Assembly (NCBI GenBank): GCA_964577215.1
Contig: CAZNYK010000002.1
Location: 16,957 to 80,956 of the forward strand
Source: UBA2329 sp964577215
Lineage (GTDB): Bacteria; Bacteroidota; Bacteroidia; Chitinophagales; Saprospiraceae
Length of the DNA: 64,000 bases
Direction: 5' to 3'
The position numbers were made by a program, and so were the translations under genes. Below are positions 52,510 through 61,240 of this stretch, piece after piece; position 1 is the stretch's first letter; each line of letters begins with the position of its first letter. The notes beneath the pieces were generated by a model. The model had not been told where the DNA came from. It searched no databases and saw only the letters and a list, made by a program, of their open reading frames with translations.

Positions 52510-53463
52510 ATGAAAAAACTCTTCGAGGCTATCAGCAACATGTTCAGAACGCTCTTCGGAGGTAAAAAACAAACCCGGCAGCCTTCTCAACCGCCGGCGC
52601 CGCGCCCTAAACCCGTGGTCATCGACCCCGGTGCCCCCCAGGATGGCGCCGATATCAAACCCGATACCGTCATTTTGGTGGTGAGCGAGATGGAAAAAGT
52701 CGTCGTCCCGCCCAACGAGCCCGACGAGGCATTTGTGAAAGATATATTTGAGGAGGAACCGGCACCCGCTCCAAGTCCCGCCCCTTCGCCTGCTCCCGCC
52801 CCTCCAACCCCGACTCCGACTCCGACTCCGGCGCCCACACCCACAGCCGGCGGCTACAAGCCCAAGTATATGTGGTGCTTAGACAATGGCCATGGCAAAC
52901 AAACCCCCGGAAAACGGTCTCCGCTTTTCGACGACGGCAGAACCCGCTTTTTGGAATACGAGTTCAATCGCGATATCGTGCGCCGCATCAAGGAAGCATT
53001 AGACGAAAAAGGGGTAAAATACTTCATCACGGTGCCCGAAGTTGACATAGATGATTTCCTGAAGGGGCGGGTGGACCGCGCCAACAATCTCAGGTCGGAT
53101 TTGCCCAAGCTCTTCATTTCTGTACACGCCAACGCGGCGCCGGCGCCGTCTTCCGAATCCTGGGCGCAAGCCAAAGGCATTGAAACCTGGTTCTTCCACG
53201 GCAGCGCACGGAGCCAAAAATTAGCAGCCGTATTTCAAAAACACCTTATTGAAAAGACCGGCTTCCGCAACCGCAATATCAAATCTCAGCCGCAGGGGCA
53301 ATTTTATGTATTGCGAAATACCGCTATGCCTGCAGCGCTGACCGAAAACGGCTTTTACAACAATAAGGAAGAAGCTGCCGAGTTGATGAAACCGGAAGTC
53401 AGGCAAAAAATTGCCGATGCCCATGTGGAGGCCATTTTGGAAATAGAAAAAAGCGGTTTGTAA
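52510..53463 (+). CDS. N-acetylmuramoyl-L-alanine amidase (Amidase_3) with Pro-rich linker
   Basis: 317 residues. No cleavable signal peptide is evident; the N-terminus MKKLFEAISNMFRTLFGGKK is amphipathic. A low-complexity linker (about 85-115, PAPSPAPSPAPAPPTPTPTP) comes from short GC-rich repeats in the DNA. The zinc amidase domain has CLDNGHGKQTPGKRS (His, about 126), LEYEFNRDIV (Glu), LFISVHANA (His) and PAALTENGFYNN (catalytic Glu). It should cut the bond between MurNAc and L-Ala in peptidoglycan; how it reaches the wall is unclear. The frame is open upstream into the lepB gene, but the ATG at 52510 is the sensible start. Confidence 0.87.
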   Translation: MKKLFEAISNMFRTLFGGKKQTRQPSQPPAPRPKPVVIDPGAPQDGADIKPDTVILVVSEMEKVVVPPNEPDEAFVKDIFEEEPAPAPSPAPSPAPAPPTPTPTPTPAPTPTAGGYKPKYMWCLDNGHGKQTPGKRSPLFDDGRTRFLEYEFNRDIVRRIKEALDEKGVKYFITVPEVDIDDFLKGRVDRANNLRSDLPKLFISVHANAAPAPSSESWAQAKGIETWFFHGSARSQKLAAVFQKHLIEKTGFRNRNIKSQPQGQFYVLRNTAMPAALTENGFYNNKEEAAELMKPEVRQKIADAHVEAILEIEKSGL

Positions 53464-53509
53464 ACTTGCTTACTACATAGGTTTTCACCCCCGTAGTCCT
53501 ATACTGTAC

Positions 53510-54763
53510 TTACTTTCGCATGGCCTCTACGGGGTCCATTCGGGCCGCCTGCCATGCCGGCAACAACCCGGCTAATATACCTACCACTACAGAAGTGATT
53601 ATGCCTGTAAGTATGTTGTTGGTGGAAAGGAACAAGTTGAAGTCGATAACGCGCGACAATCCTTTGATCACTATCTGCACCAACAGCAACCCGATCAAGC
53701 CGCCGATCACACTGAGCACGATGGACTCGATCAGAAATTCAAGCAGGATCATAAAGCGCTTGGCGCCAAGCGCCTTTTTGATACCTATGATCCCCGTGCG
53801 CTCTTTAACGGAAACGAACATGATATTTGCCACGCTGAACATACCTACAAAAATGGCAAATCCGCCGATGACAATTCCGAGCAGGCCCAGCACCTGAAAA
53901 AAGCCGTCTAAGGCATTGCTGATGATAGAAAGGGTATTCAGGGAGAAGTTATCATCTTCGCGGGGTTTGAGCCGCCTTTGGGCCCGCATTACGCCGGTGA
54001 TGTCATCCTTGAGCATGTCAATAGATACGCCGGGTCTTGCTTTCACGCTGATGGAAGAGTTGCCGAAAGGATTATCCGGGCGAAGATTGGCCACCTTGCG
54101 GCCCAGTTCGTAAGTAATGATAGCCGAGTTGTCGAATCTGAAGATGTCGATCAGGCTTTTCCCCGTAGGTTCCAAAACGCCGATGACATCAAATTTGTGG
54201 CCGCCCATTTGAATGGTGCGCCCGATAGGATCCGCCGCGCCGAACAGCGCTTCCGCCACTGTAGCGCCTATAATGATCTTGTTGGCGCCATATTGGTATT
54301 CTGAAGGAGAGAAATATCGCCCACTCTGAAAGTCCAATTTCACCAACTCTTCAAAAGCATACGAAACAGCCTGCAACTCTACGTCCCTCACGCTGGCAGA
54401 CTGAAACTTGAAAGTTTTTTCTCCAATGTAAACGCCATAAGATACTGCCTGAGCGGATTTAACCTTTGTCTCTATGGCAGAAAAATCCTTGTAGCTCACG
54501 TCCGGCCGGCGCAGGTAGCGCTGCCAGTTGGGGCCGGGATCGCCCCACATGAATTTTTGTACGTAAATGACGTCGTCGCCGAGCTTCTCAAAACTTCCAC
54601 GCACATTGTCCTCAAGAGAATCCACAGCAGCCGTCACCCCGATAATGCAGAAAATGCCTATGGAGATCCCCAGCAGGGAAAGGAAGCTGCGCAGTTTATT
54701 GGCGCGCAATTGTGAAAGCGCCTGAGAGATGCTTTCCAGGAAAATTTTCAGGAATACGACCAT
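53510..54763 (-). CDS. MacB-like ABC transporter permease (FtsX family)
   Basis: 417 residues. A first membrane helix lies in RANKLRSFLSLLGISIGIFC, typical of MacB/LolC-type permeases, followed by a large periplasmic domain (about 55-285). Three C-terminal helices carry the FtsX motif: VGMFSVANIMFVSVKERT, IGIKKALGAKRF and PAWQAARMDPVEAMRK. It would act with an ATPase to export or extract a substrate from the membrane, or to transmit force. No ATPase gene is adjacent. The frame extends 27 codons upstream; the ATG at 54763 is the family start. TATATTTG on the minus strand at 54790-54797 may be its -7 box. Confidence 0.88.
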   Translation of the reverse strand: MVVFLKIFLESISQALSQLRANKLRSFLSLLGISIGIFCIIGVTAAVDSLEDNVRGSFEKLGDDVIYVQKFMWGDPGPNWQRYLRRPDVSYKDFSAIETKVKSAQAVSYGVYIGEKTFKFQSASVRDVELQAVSYAFEELVKLDFQSGRYFSPSEYQYGANKIIIGATVAEALFGAADPIGRTIQMGGHKFDVIGVLEPTGKSLIDIFRFDNSAIITYELGRKVANLRPDNPFGNSSISVKARPGVSIDMLKDDITGVMRAQRRLKPREDDNFSLNTLSIISNALDGFFQVLGLLGIVIGGFAIFVGMFSVANIMFVSVKERTGIIGIKKALGAKRFMILLEFLIESIVLSVIGGLIGLLLVQIVIKGLSRVIDFNLFLSTNNILTGIITSVVVGILAGLLPAWQAARMDPVEAMRK

Positions 54764-54916
54764 GACAAATGGATTTCTCGAATCGTGCACAAATATACGC
54801 GAAGGTGCGCTATTGGCGGGCCGGCGCCCAAAATCTTCGATCAATCATGTATTTTCATCTGCCAAAGTCCTGAAAATAAATTTTTTAAGAGTGGGTTCAA
54901 CCCGGCTTTTTGTTAT

Positions 54917-54924
54917 TATCTTTG
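54917..54924 (+). promoter_or_regulatory. -7 box (TATCTTTG) for queA
   Basis: TATCTTTG fits TAnnTTTG and lies 28 bases before the queA ATG. TTC (54896-54898) at the expected -33 distance is a weak match for TTTG. Confidence 0.45.
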
Positions 54925-54952
54925 CGGCCAATTTTTGAAAAAAAGGTTGTAA

Positions 54953-56017
54953 ATGAGGACCAAACTTTCCCAATTCAACTTCGAATTACCAAAAAAATTA
55001 ATTGCCCAGCATCCTGCTCCCAACCGCGATGAGAGCCGTTTGATGGTGATCCACCGGGCTACCGGGAAGATCGAGCACAGGATATTCAAGGATATCATGG
55101 AGTACTTCGGCGACGGCGACGTGATGATTTTCAACAACACGAAGGTTTTTCCCGCACGGATGTACGGGCAAAAAGAAAAAACCGGCGCCAAGATTGAAGT
55201 ATTCCTTCTCCGGGAACTCAACCACGATGCCCGTCTGTGGGATGTCCTGGTGGACCCCGCCCGCAAAATCCGCGTCGGCAATAAACTCTATTTCAGCGAT
55301 GAAAATGACAATGAGGTGTTAGTGGCGGAAGTAGTGGACAACACCACCTCCCGCGGACGCACCATCCGGTTCTTGTATGACGGTCCTGAAGAGGAATTCC
55401 AAAGGGATCTTTACACCCTCGGCAACACCCCCCTTCCGAAATACATCACCCGGCCGGCAGAGGAAACCGACAAGGAGCGCTTCCAAACCGTATATGCCAA
55501 AGAGGTGGGCGCCGTAGCTGCGCCGACAGCCGGATTGCATTTCAGCAGGGAGCTCCTCAAGCGCTTGGAAATCCAGGGCCTCGAGTTTGCAGAACTCACC
55601 CTGCACGTCGGCCTTGGCACTTTCCGCGCCATAGAGGTCGAAGATCTGTCGAAACACAAAATGGACGCAGAATACTTCAAAGTGCCCCCCCAAGCCGTTG
55701 ACACAGTAAACAGGGCTAAAGAACGGGGCAACAAGATATGCTCCGTCGGCACCACCACCATGCGCGCCATTGAAACGGCTGTTTCCGCAGAAGGACTGCT
55801 CAAGCCTGCGGAAGGCTGGACCAATAAATTTATCTTCCCACCTTACGATTTCAGCATCGCCGATGCCATGGTCACCAACTTCCATTTGCCTAAATCGAGC
55901 CTGCTCATCATGGTATGCGCCTTCGGAGGCTTCGATTTTATCATGGAAGCCTACCAGGAGGCCATTAAAGAGGAATATAAGTTTTTCAGTTATGGCGATG
56001 CCATGCTGATCATCTGA
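54953..56017 (+). CDS. queA: S-adenosylmethionine:tRNA ribosyltransferase-isomerase
   Basis: 354 residues, the standard size. Signature blocks: FELPKKLIAQHPAPNRDESRL (N-terminus), FNNTKVFPARM, PLPKYITR, RFQTVYAKEVGAVAAPTAGL with HF after it, HVGLGTFRAI, and NFHLPKSSLLIMVCAFGG. It transfers the ribosyl part of SAM to 7-aminomethyl-7-deazaguanine in tRNA and makes epoxyqueuosine at the wobble position of tRNAs for Asp, Asn, His and Tyr. It has its own promoter and stands alone. Confidence 0.97.
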   Translation: MRTKLSQFNFELPKKLIAQHPAPNRDESRLMVIHRATGKIEHRIFKDIMEYFGDGDVMIFNNTKVFPARMYGQKEKTGAKIEVFLLRELNHDARLWDVLVDPARKIRVGNKLYFSDENDNEVLVAEVVDNTTSRGRTIRFLYDGPEEEFQRDLYTLGNTPLPKYITRPAEETDKERFQTVYAKEVGAVAAPTAGLHFSRELLKRLEIQGLEFAELTLHVGLGTFRAIEVEDLSKHKMDAEYFKVPPQAVDTVNRAKERGNKICSVGTTTMRAIETAVSAEGLLKPAEGWTNKFIFPPYDFSIADAMVTNFHLPKSSLLIMVCAFGGFDFIMEAYQEAIKEEYKFFSYGDAMLII

Positions 56018-56142
56018 CAAAAAAAGTTTTTTCCAGGGATTAAACCCAGGCAACTTTTTTGAGTCATTTTTGCACCATGCAGGCAGTATTTGGCTGCCAT
56101 GGTAGCAATAATCTTTATTTTCTCTTCAACAACCTTTCCGGC

Positions 56143-57819
56143 ATGGACAGAAGATCTACGCTCTCCGTATTGACGGGCCGCTCGCAAGGCAGGCAAAGTA
56201 AAAGGCAAAACCATCAATCTTCCGCCGTCTTTCCAGTCAATTCAGGGTTGACGCCTTACACCGGGCCCTGGACCCAGGAACAAGCAGCCCACCTCCTCCG
56301 CCGGGCTACTTTCGGGCCAAATAAAGCCCAGGTGGATACGGCTGTTCAAAACGGACTGGATGCCACATTGACCCAGCTACTGGCCGATCAGCCCATGCCC
56401 GATCCGCCGCTCAACCCCAATAACAACAACGACCCCAATGTGCCCATCGGCCAAACCTGGATAAACGCGCCCCTCTCCTCTACCGTAAACCTGGCAGGCT
56501 ACCGCAATCAAAGCCTGCGGGCCTGGACTTTCGGACTCCTGCTGAATGAAGGGGTTTCCATCAGGGAAAAAATGACCCTGTTCTGGCACAATCACTTTGC
56601 GATTAACCAGATCAACGATGCCAGGTTTCTGTATAGATATATCAGCCTGCTTCGCTCCTCTGCCCTGGGCAATTTCCGGCAACTTGTGAAAGATGTCACA
56701 ATAGACCCTTCCATGCTCAGATTCCTCAACGGCAACCAGAATACCCGCACTGCACCCAATGAAAACTTTGCCAGGGAATTGCTCGAACTCTTTACCATCG
56801 GCAAAGGCCCGGCCGCCGGCCCCGGCGATTATACCCATTTTACCGAAACGGATGTCATTGAGATGGCGCGCGTACTAACGGGATGGCGCGACAGGGGATT
56901 CAACACCCAAAACCCTGCTGTGCCGGTGGAGAGCTACTTCACCTTGAACCGGCACGATTTGGGCAATAAGCAACTCTCCCACAGGTTTGACAACCTGGTC
57001 ATCCCCAACATGGGAGAAAATGAATATGCCCATTTAGTAGACATCATCTTCCAAAAAAACGAGGTCGCCCGCTTTATCTGCCGCAAATTGTACCGGTGGT
57101 TCGTCTATTACGAAATCGACGACGCTGCGGAAGCCAATGTCATTGAGCCTATGGCGCAGGTACTCATCGCGAACGATTACAACATCAAACCCGCACTGGA
57201 GGCACTTCTGCGCAGCGAGCACTTTTTTGATATACTCAACGTGGGGCCGATGATCAAAAACCCCATAGACTACGTGGTGGCTACTTTCCGGCTGTTTGAC
57301 GTAGCCTTCCCACCCCAACTCAACCGCTTGTACAATGCATGGTTTAATTTCATCCGGGTCAGCATTCCCATGCAAATGGAGTACTTCAACCCGCCTGATG
57401 TAGCCGGCTGGAAAGCCTATTACCAGGAACCTTCCTATTACCGCACCTGGATCAATGCGGCAACACTTGCCCCACGATCGGGGTTTGTAGATGCGCTTGC
57501 CACAACGGGCTTTGTGTACAACACGGTGCGATACCGCATTGACGTACTAAGGCTGGTCGAAACACTGAGCGATCCCTTCGATCCTGTTCTGCTCATCGAA
57601 GAACTGGCGGAGATGTTGTACCCCCAGCAACTTAGCCCCAATCAATTGGAATACCTCAAGGACATCCTGTTGCCCGGGCTGCCTGACTACGAATGGACAA
57701 TTGAATACAACGATTACCGCAATAATCCGGACGATATTAACCTGGCACAGGCGGTGGAGAGCAAACTGCGAAACCTCATTCGCGCCATGCTCAATATGCC
57801 GGAGTACCACCTGAGTTGA
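56143..57819 (+). CDS. DUF1800 family protein
   Basis: 558 residues. Family blocks are clear: AAHLLRRATFGPNKAQVD, REKMTLFWHNHFAI, NENFARELLELFTIG, VIEMARVLTGW, FICRKLYRWFVYYEID and NPPDVAGWKAY. The N-terminus MDRRSTLSVLTGRSQGRQ has two Arg but no hydrophobic stretch, so the export route, if any, is unclear. DUF1800 genes almost always stand directly before DUF1501 genes, as here (35 bases apart), and the two products probably act together. Biochemical function is unknown. The frame reaches 56059 upstream, but the ATG at 56143 fits the family. Confidence 0.87.
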   Translation: MDRRSTLSVLTGRSQGRQSKRQNHQSSAVFPVNSGLTPYTGPWTQEQAAHLLRRATFGPNKAQVDTAVQNGLDATLTQLLADQPMPDPPLNPNNNNDPNVPIGQTWINAPLSSTVNLAGYRNQSLRAWTFGLLLNEGVSIREKMTLFWHNHFAINQINDARFLYRYISLLRSSALGNFRQLVKDVTIDPSMLRFLNGNQNTRTAPNENFARELLELFTIGKGPAAGPGDYTHFTETDVIEMARVLTGWRDRGFNTQNPAVPVESYFTLNRHDLGNKQLSHRFDNLVIPNMGENEYAHLVDIIFQKNEVARFICRKLYRWFVYYEIDDAAEANVIEPMAQVLIANDYNIKPALEALLRSEHFFDILNVGPMIKNPIDYVVATFRLFDVAFPPQLNRLYNAWFNFIRVSIPMQMEYFNPPDVAGWKAYYQEPSYYRTWINAATLAPRSGFVDALATTGFVYNTVRYRIDVLRLVETLSDPFDPVLLIEELAEMLYPQQLSPNQLEYLKDILLPGLPDYEWTIEYNDYRNNPDDINLAQAVESKLRNLIRAMLNMPEYHLS

Positions 57820-57854
57820 TTATCCATTATTGCCACATCGCAAAACCTTTTGCC

Positions 57855-59414
57855 ATGATGAAAAGAAGAAATTTTATAAAAACTACCGGCACGGCCATTT
57901 CCCTGCCTTTACTCCTCAATGGAATTCGCGTCGGCGCCATGCCCCGGCCTTCCTTGTTCAACTTCATCAATAACGACTCCGACCGGGTGCTCGTGCTCAT
58001 TCAACTCAATGGAGGAAACGACGGATTGAACATGGTGCTCCCCATTGACCAGTACGACAATCTGGCTAATGTGCGAAGCAATATTCTCGTGCCGCAAAAC
58101 AGCATCCTGCCGCTCAACGACCTCACCGGCCTGCATCCGGTTATGACCGGGGTGCGGGGCCTCTACGACAACGCGCGCTTAGCCGTGGTACAATCCGTAG
58201 GATACCCCAATCAGAACCGCTCTCATTTCCGGTCTACCGATATCTGGACTTCCGGCTCCCCGGCCAACCAGGTCTGGTCAACCGGATGGATGGGCCGCTA
58301 TTTCGATCAGCAGTATCCCGATTACCCTGAAGGCTACCCCAATGCCTCAAATCCGCATCCTTTTGCCATAACCATGGGCAACTTAGTATCGGAAACCTGC
58401 CAGGGCATCGCTTCCAATTTCAGTTTGACCCTGGAGGACCCCTTTAGCCTGGGGCAGTTGCCGGAAGGGCAGATCGGCCCCCTTCCCGATACGCCATACG
58501 GGCGCGAGCTCGAGTTTTTGCGCATCGCCATTGCCCAGACCAACGCTTATGCCGGGGCAATAACCGATGTGGTCAATGCAGGATCGAGCTTAGCCACTTA
58601 TCCGCAAGGGAGGCTGGCTGAACAACTCCAACATGTAGCGCGGCTGATATCCGGAGGGTTACAAACGAAAATATACGTGGTCGGCCTTGGCGGTTTCGAC
58701 ACACACGCCAACCAGGCCATTGCCGGCAACACCGCAGCAGGCGCTCACGCTGAACTCCTGCGGACCCTGTCTGATGCCATGGCGGCTTTCCAACAGGACC
58801 TGCAATTGCTGGGTATAGAGCAGCGCGTCATCAGCATGACTTTTTCAGAATTCGGCCGGCGCATACGCTCCAATGCCGCCTTCGGCACCGATCACGGCAC
58901 GGCAGCCCCCTTGCTGCTCTTCGGATCCTGCGTGAACCCGCAGATACTGGGCAACAACCCGGAAATATCCTCCAACGTGTCCGTGGATGAGGGCGTACCC
59001 ATGCAATACGACTTCCGCGATATTTACGGCTCTATCCTGGTGGATTGGTTTGGAGCTCCGGAAGCCGAGGTGCGCAACTGGCTGTATGAGGGATTTACCC
59101 ATTTGCCGGTTCTCGTGCCTTGCGAGGCTACCTCCTCCAACGATGTGACCTCGAAAGACGCCACGCTGCTCCAGGTATTTCCCAACCCCATGCACCACAG
59201 TGCTCAGATCAGCTTTACAACCAACTCCAACCAACGGGTACGCCTCAGTATTTTTGACTCAATAGGCAATGAAGTACAGGTTTTATTCGAGCAGCGTATT
59301 CAGAGCGGCGAGCACAGCTTGAACTGGGACGCATCCAGGCTTCCTGCCGGCGTCTATTTCTGCCGGCTACTTACAGATAGCGGGCAAGAGATCAGAAGAG
59401 TGGTTAAACGGTAA
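57855..59414 (+). CDS. DUF1501 family protein with Tat-like signal and T9SS sorting domain
   Basis: 519 residues. The N-terminus MMKRRNFIKTTGTAISLPLL has a twin-arginine pattern (KRRNFIK) before a hydrophobic stretch. The alkaline-phosphatase-superfamily-like DUF1501 domain shows as VLVLIQLNGGNDGLNMVLP, QNRSHFRSTDIWTSG, VGLGGFDTHANQ, MTFSEFGRRIRSN and TDHGTAAPLLLFG. The last 80 residues are a type A T9SS sorting domain (LLQVFPNPMHHSAQISF, LPAGVYFCRLLTDSG). The protein would thus cross the inner membrane and then the outer one by T9SS. It forms a two-gene unit with DUF1800. The ATG at 57858 is an equal choice for the start. Confidence 0.88.
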   Translation: MMKRRNFIKTTGTAISLPLLLNGIRVGAMPRPSLFNFINNDSDRVLVLIQLNGGNDGLNMVLPIDQYDNLANVRSNILVPQNSILPLNDLTGLHPVMTGVRGLYDNARLAVVQSVGYPNQNRSHFRSTDIWTSGSPANQVWSTGWMGRYFDQQYPDYPEGYPNASNPHPFAITMGNLVSETCQGIASNFSLTLEDPFSLGQLPEGQIGPLPDTPYGRELEFLRIAIAQTNAYAGAITDVVNAGSSLATYPQGRLAEQLQHVARLISGGLQTKIYVVGLGGFDTHANQAIAGNTAAGAHAELLRTLSDAMAAFQQDLQLLGIEQRVISMTFSEFGRRIRSNAAFGTDHGTAAPLLLFGSCVNPQILGNNPEISSNVSVDEGVPMQYDFRDIYGSILVDWFGAPEAEVRNWLYEGFTHLPVLVPCEATSSNDVTSKDATLLQVFPNPMHHSAQISFTTNSNQRVRLSIFDSIGNEVQVLFEQRIQSGEHSLNWDASRLPAGVYFCRLLTDSGQEIRRVVKR

Positions 59415-59421
59415 CCCGGAA

Positions 59422-60147
59422 TCAATATGTCAGATTCAGACCGGAATTACCTGCATTCATAAGGTACCCGGTGACCATAACGGCTTTATCGAGCGGTTTG
59501 ACGCCACTTGCGGTGGGGCTGTCGGGATACTTGGCGCCGTCAAATGCCAGCTTCATGGTTGTACCGGTATTTTCCTCGTCGAACACCTGGGCAATAATAT
59601 CCCTCCAGCCTTTGGTGGTAGATTCGGAAATGGTTACCGGGGCGCCCAGGAAGCGCATCATGGAGTGCACTGTGAATTTCCCGCTCGCATCGCCTTTAGC
59701 TACCAGGAGCGTGCAATTGGTGTATTCGCAAAAGAAAGGGCCGGTGAGTAACACCAGGGCATCCTGTGCGCCATCCCCGTTCAAATCGACAAGGTTGTAG
59801 CCGTAAAATCCATTTTCCTGCGTAAGCGCAATTGACTTGGAGCTTAGAAATGACTTAACCGCAGTGACCAACGCCTCGTTTTTTTCATAGGAAGTGTTTT
59901 CCACTTTGCCAACAGCGAAAGCGCCGGCAGGTCCCTTTTGGGCTAAATTTTCCGGAGTGATCAGGTTGGCCTCCGCCTCTTTTCGATTTTTTTCCATTTG
60001 CGCGGCATGCTTCACAGAGTCGAACATCTCGCGTGCGGGGTCTTCCGGCTCGGTTCCAGCTTTGGGAGATTTATCAGCAGCGCCCTCGTTTTTACAAGAG
60101 CTGAACGCGATCAGGATTGTCAGAGCGACGAATAATGCTTTTTTCAT
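59422..60147 (-). CDS. Lipoprotein of unknown function
   Basis: 241 residues. A lipoprotein signal MKKALFVALTILIAFSSC is followed by a charged linker (EPEDPAREMFDSVKHAAQME), then a domain with NLVDLNGDGAQDALVLL, an FG-GAP/VCBS-like calcium-loop segment, and FFCEYTNCTLLVAKGD. The second half is probably a small beta domain. I do not recognise a named family. The frame extends 24 codons upstream and overlaps the asparaginase gene; the ATG at 60147 begins the signal peptide. Confidence 0.75.
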   Translation of the reverse strand: MKKALFVALTILIAFSSCKNEGAADKSPKAGTEPEDPAREMFDSVKHAAQMEKNRKEAEANLITPENLAQKGPAGAFAVGKVENTSYEKNEALVTAVKSFLSSKSIALTQENGFYGYNLVDLNGDGAQDALVLLTGPFFCEYTNCTLLVAKGDASGKFTVHSMMRFLGAPVTISESTTKGWRDIIAQVFDEENTGTTMKLAFDGAKYPDSPTASGVKPLDKAVMVTGYLMNAGNSGLNLTY

Positions 60148-60194
60148 GGTAATTATTTTTTCGGGGCGCAAAGAAACAGAATTTAGCGCAGTAA

Positions 60195-61178
60195 TCAAAG
60201 TTTGTACCCCGCTTCCCAAACCAAATTATTTCCGTTCTGGTAAATAGCATAGTTGAAGCCTTTCACCACGGAGCCGGCCCCGTGTTCGCCATCTTTGCCG
60301 AGAGCTAAAAAACCCGCCTGGTATTCCTTCGTTCCGGCGGCTTCGGCGCGTTTTATGACCCGCATGACAGCCTCTTCACAGGCTGCCTGGGGCGAGTGAC
60401 CTTGTCGCATCAATTCTACAACGAGAAAGGAACCCAAGGTTTGTGTAACCAACTCTCCAAGCCCCGTAGCACAGGCGGCGCCCACTTCGTTGTCCACAAA
60501 CAGGCCCGCTCCGATGATGGGCGAGTCGCCTACTCTGCCGCTCATTTTAAAGGCCATGCCGCTGGTTGTGCAGGCGCCGGAGAGATTGCCTTGCGCATCC
60601 AAGGCCAGAATGCCAATGGTATCATGCCGCTCAATATTGATCACGGGCTTGTACTCCGCCTTTTTCAGCCACTCCAACCAAGCCTTGCGGCTGTCTTCCG
60701 TGAGTAAATCCTCCTCTTCAAAACCCATCTCGATGGCAAATTTCAGCGCACCGGCGCCGCAAAGCATGTTATGCGGGGTTTGCTCCATCACTTTCCGCGC
60801 AACGGACACGGGGTGCTTAATCCCCTCCAGGAAGCAAACCGAACCGGAGTTTCCGCGGCTGTCCATGATACAGGCATCGAGCGTGACGTGGCCATCACGG
60901 TCGGGCAAACCGCCATAACCAACGCTGGTATCGTTTGGATCGCCTTCGGGTATCCGTGCGCCTGCTTCAACCGCATCTAACGCGCTGCCCCCGTCGAGCA
61001 ACGTGCGCATGGCGGTTTCGGTTGCTACGCGGTTATCCCAGGTAGCCAGGACAACAGGCCTGCCGGGGGCGGAGTTGGGATTGCGCTTAACAGATGCGGC
61101 AGGATCGGGCTTGCAGCCGAATGCGCCGGCAAGGGCGGTCAGTGCGGAAGTGCGTACAAAATCGCGGCGATTGAACAT
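60195..61178 (-). CDS. Isoaspartyl peptidase / aspartylglucosaminidase-type Ntn hydrolase, exported
   Basis: 327 residues. The N-terminus MFNRRDFVRTSALTALAGAF is Tat-like (NRRDFVRTS), with a Cys soon after (FGCKPD) that could be lipidated. The N-terminal nucleophile family is shown by GGSALDAVEAG, DPNDTSVGYGGLP, LDACIMDS, the autocleavage site ERHDTIGILALD (Thr at about residue 190 becomes the new N-terminus), SGMAFKMSGRVGDSPIIGAG and ATGLGE. The pattern fits N4-(beta-N-acetylglucosaminyl)-asparaginase best. It would free Asp from glycosylated Asn or isoaspartyl peptides. A short run of AGGCAAAAGTAAAA-like units (61181-61222) precedes the start. Confidence 0.87.
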   Translation of the reverse strand: MFNRRDFVRTSALTALAGAFGCKPDPAASVKRNPNSAPGRPVVLATWDNRVATETAMRTLLDGGSALDAVEAGARIPEGDPNDTSVGYGGLPDRDGHVTLDACIMDSRGNSGSVCFLEGIKHPVSVARKVMEQTPHNMLCGAGALKFAIEMGFEEEDLLTEDSRKAWLEWLKKAEYKPVINIERHDTIGILALDAQGNLSGACTTSGMAFKMSGRVGDSPIIGAGLFVDNEVGAACATGLGELVTQTLGSFLVVELMRQGHSPQAACEEAVMRVIKRAEAAGTKEYQAGFLALGKDGEHGAGSVVKGFNYAIYQNGNNLVWEAGYKL

Positions 61179-61180
61179 AG

Positions 61181-61222
61181 AAGGCAAGTAAAGAGGCAAA
61201 GGTAAAAAGGCAAAAGTAAAAA
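61181..61222. repeat. Short purine-rich imperfect tandem repeat upstream of the asparaginase gene
   Basis: Three units like AGGCAAGTAAAG, AGGCAAAGGTAAAA and AGGCAAAAGTAAAA. On the minus strand two of them contain TACCTTTG (61197-61204) and TACTTTTG (61211-61218), both fitting the TAnnTTTG -7 pattern, so the repeats may double as promoter elements of the asparaginase gene. Confidence 0.45.
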
Positions 61223-61240
61223 GTTTCGCACTATATTCTT

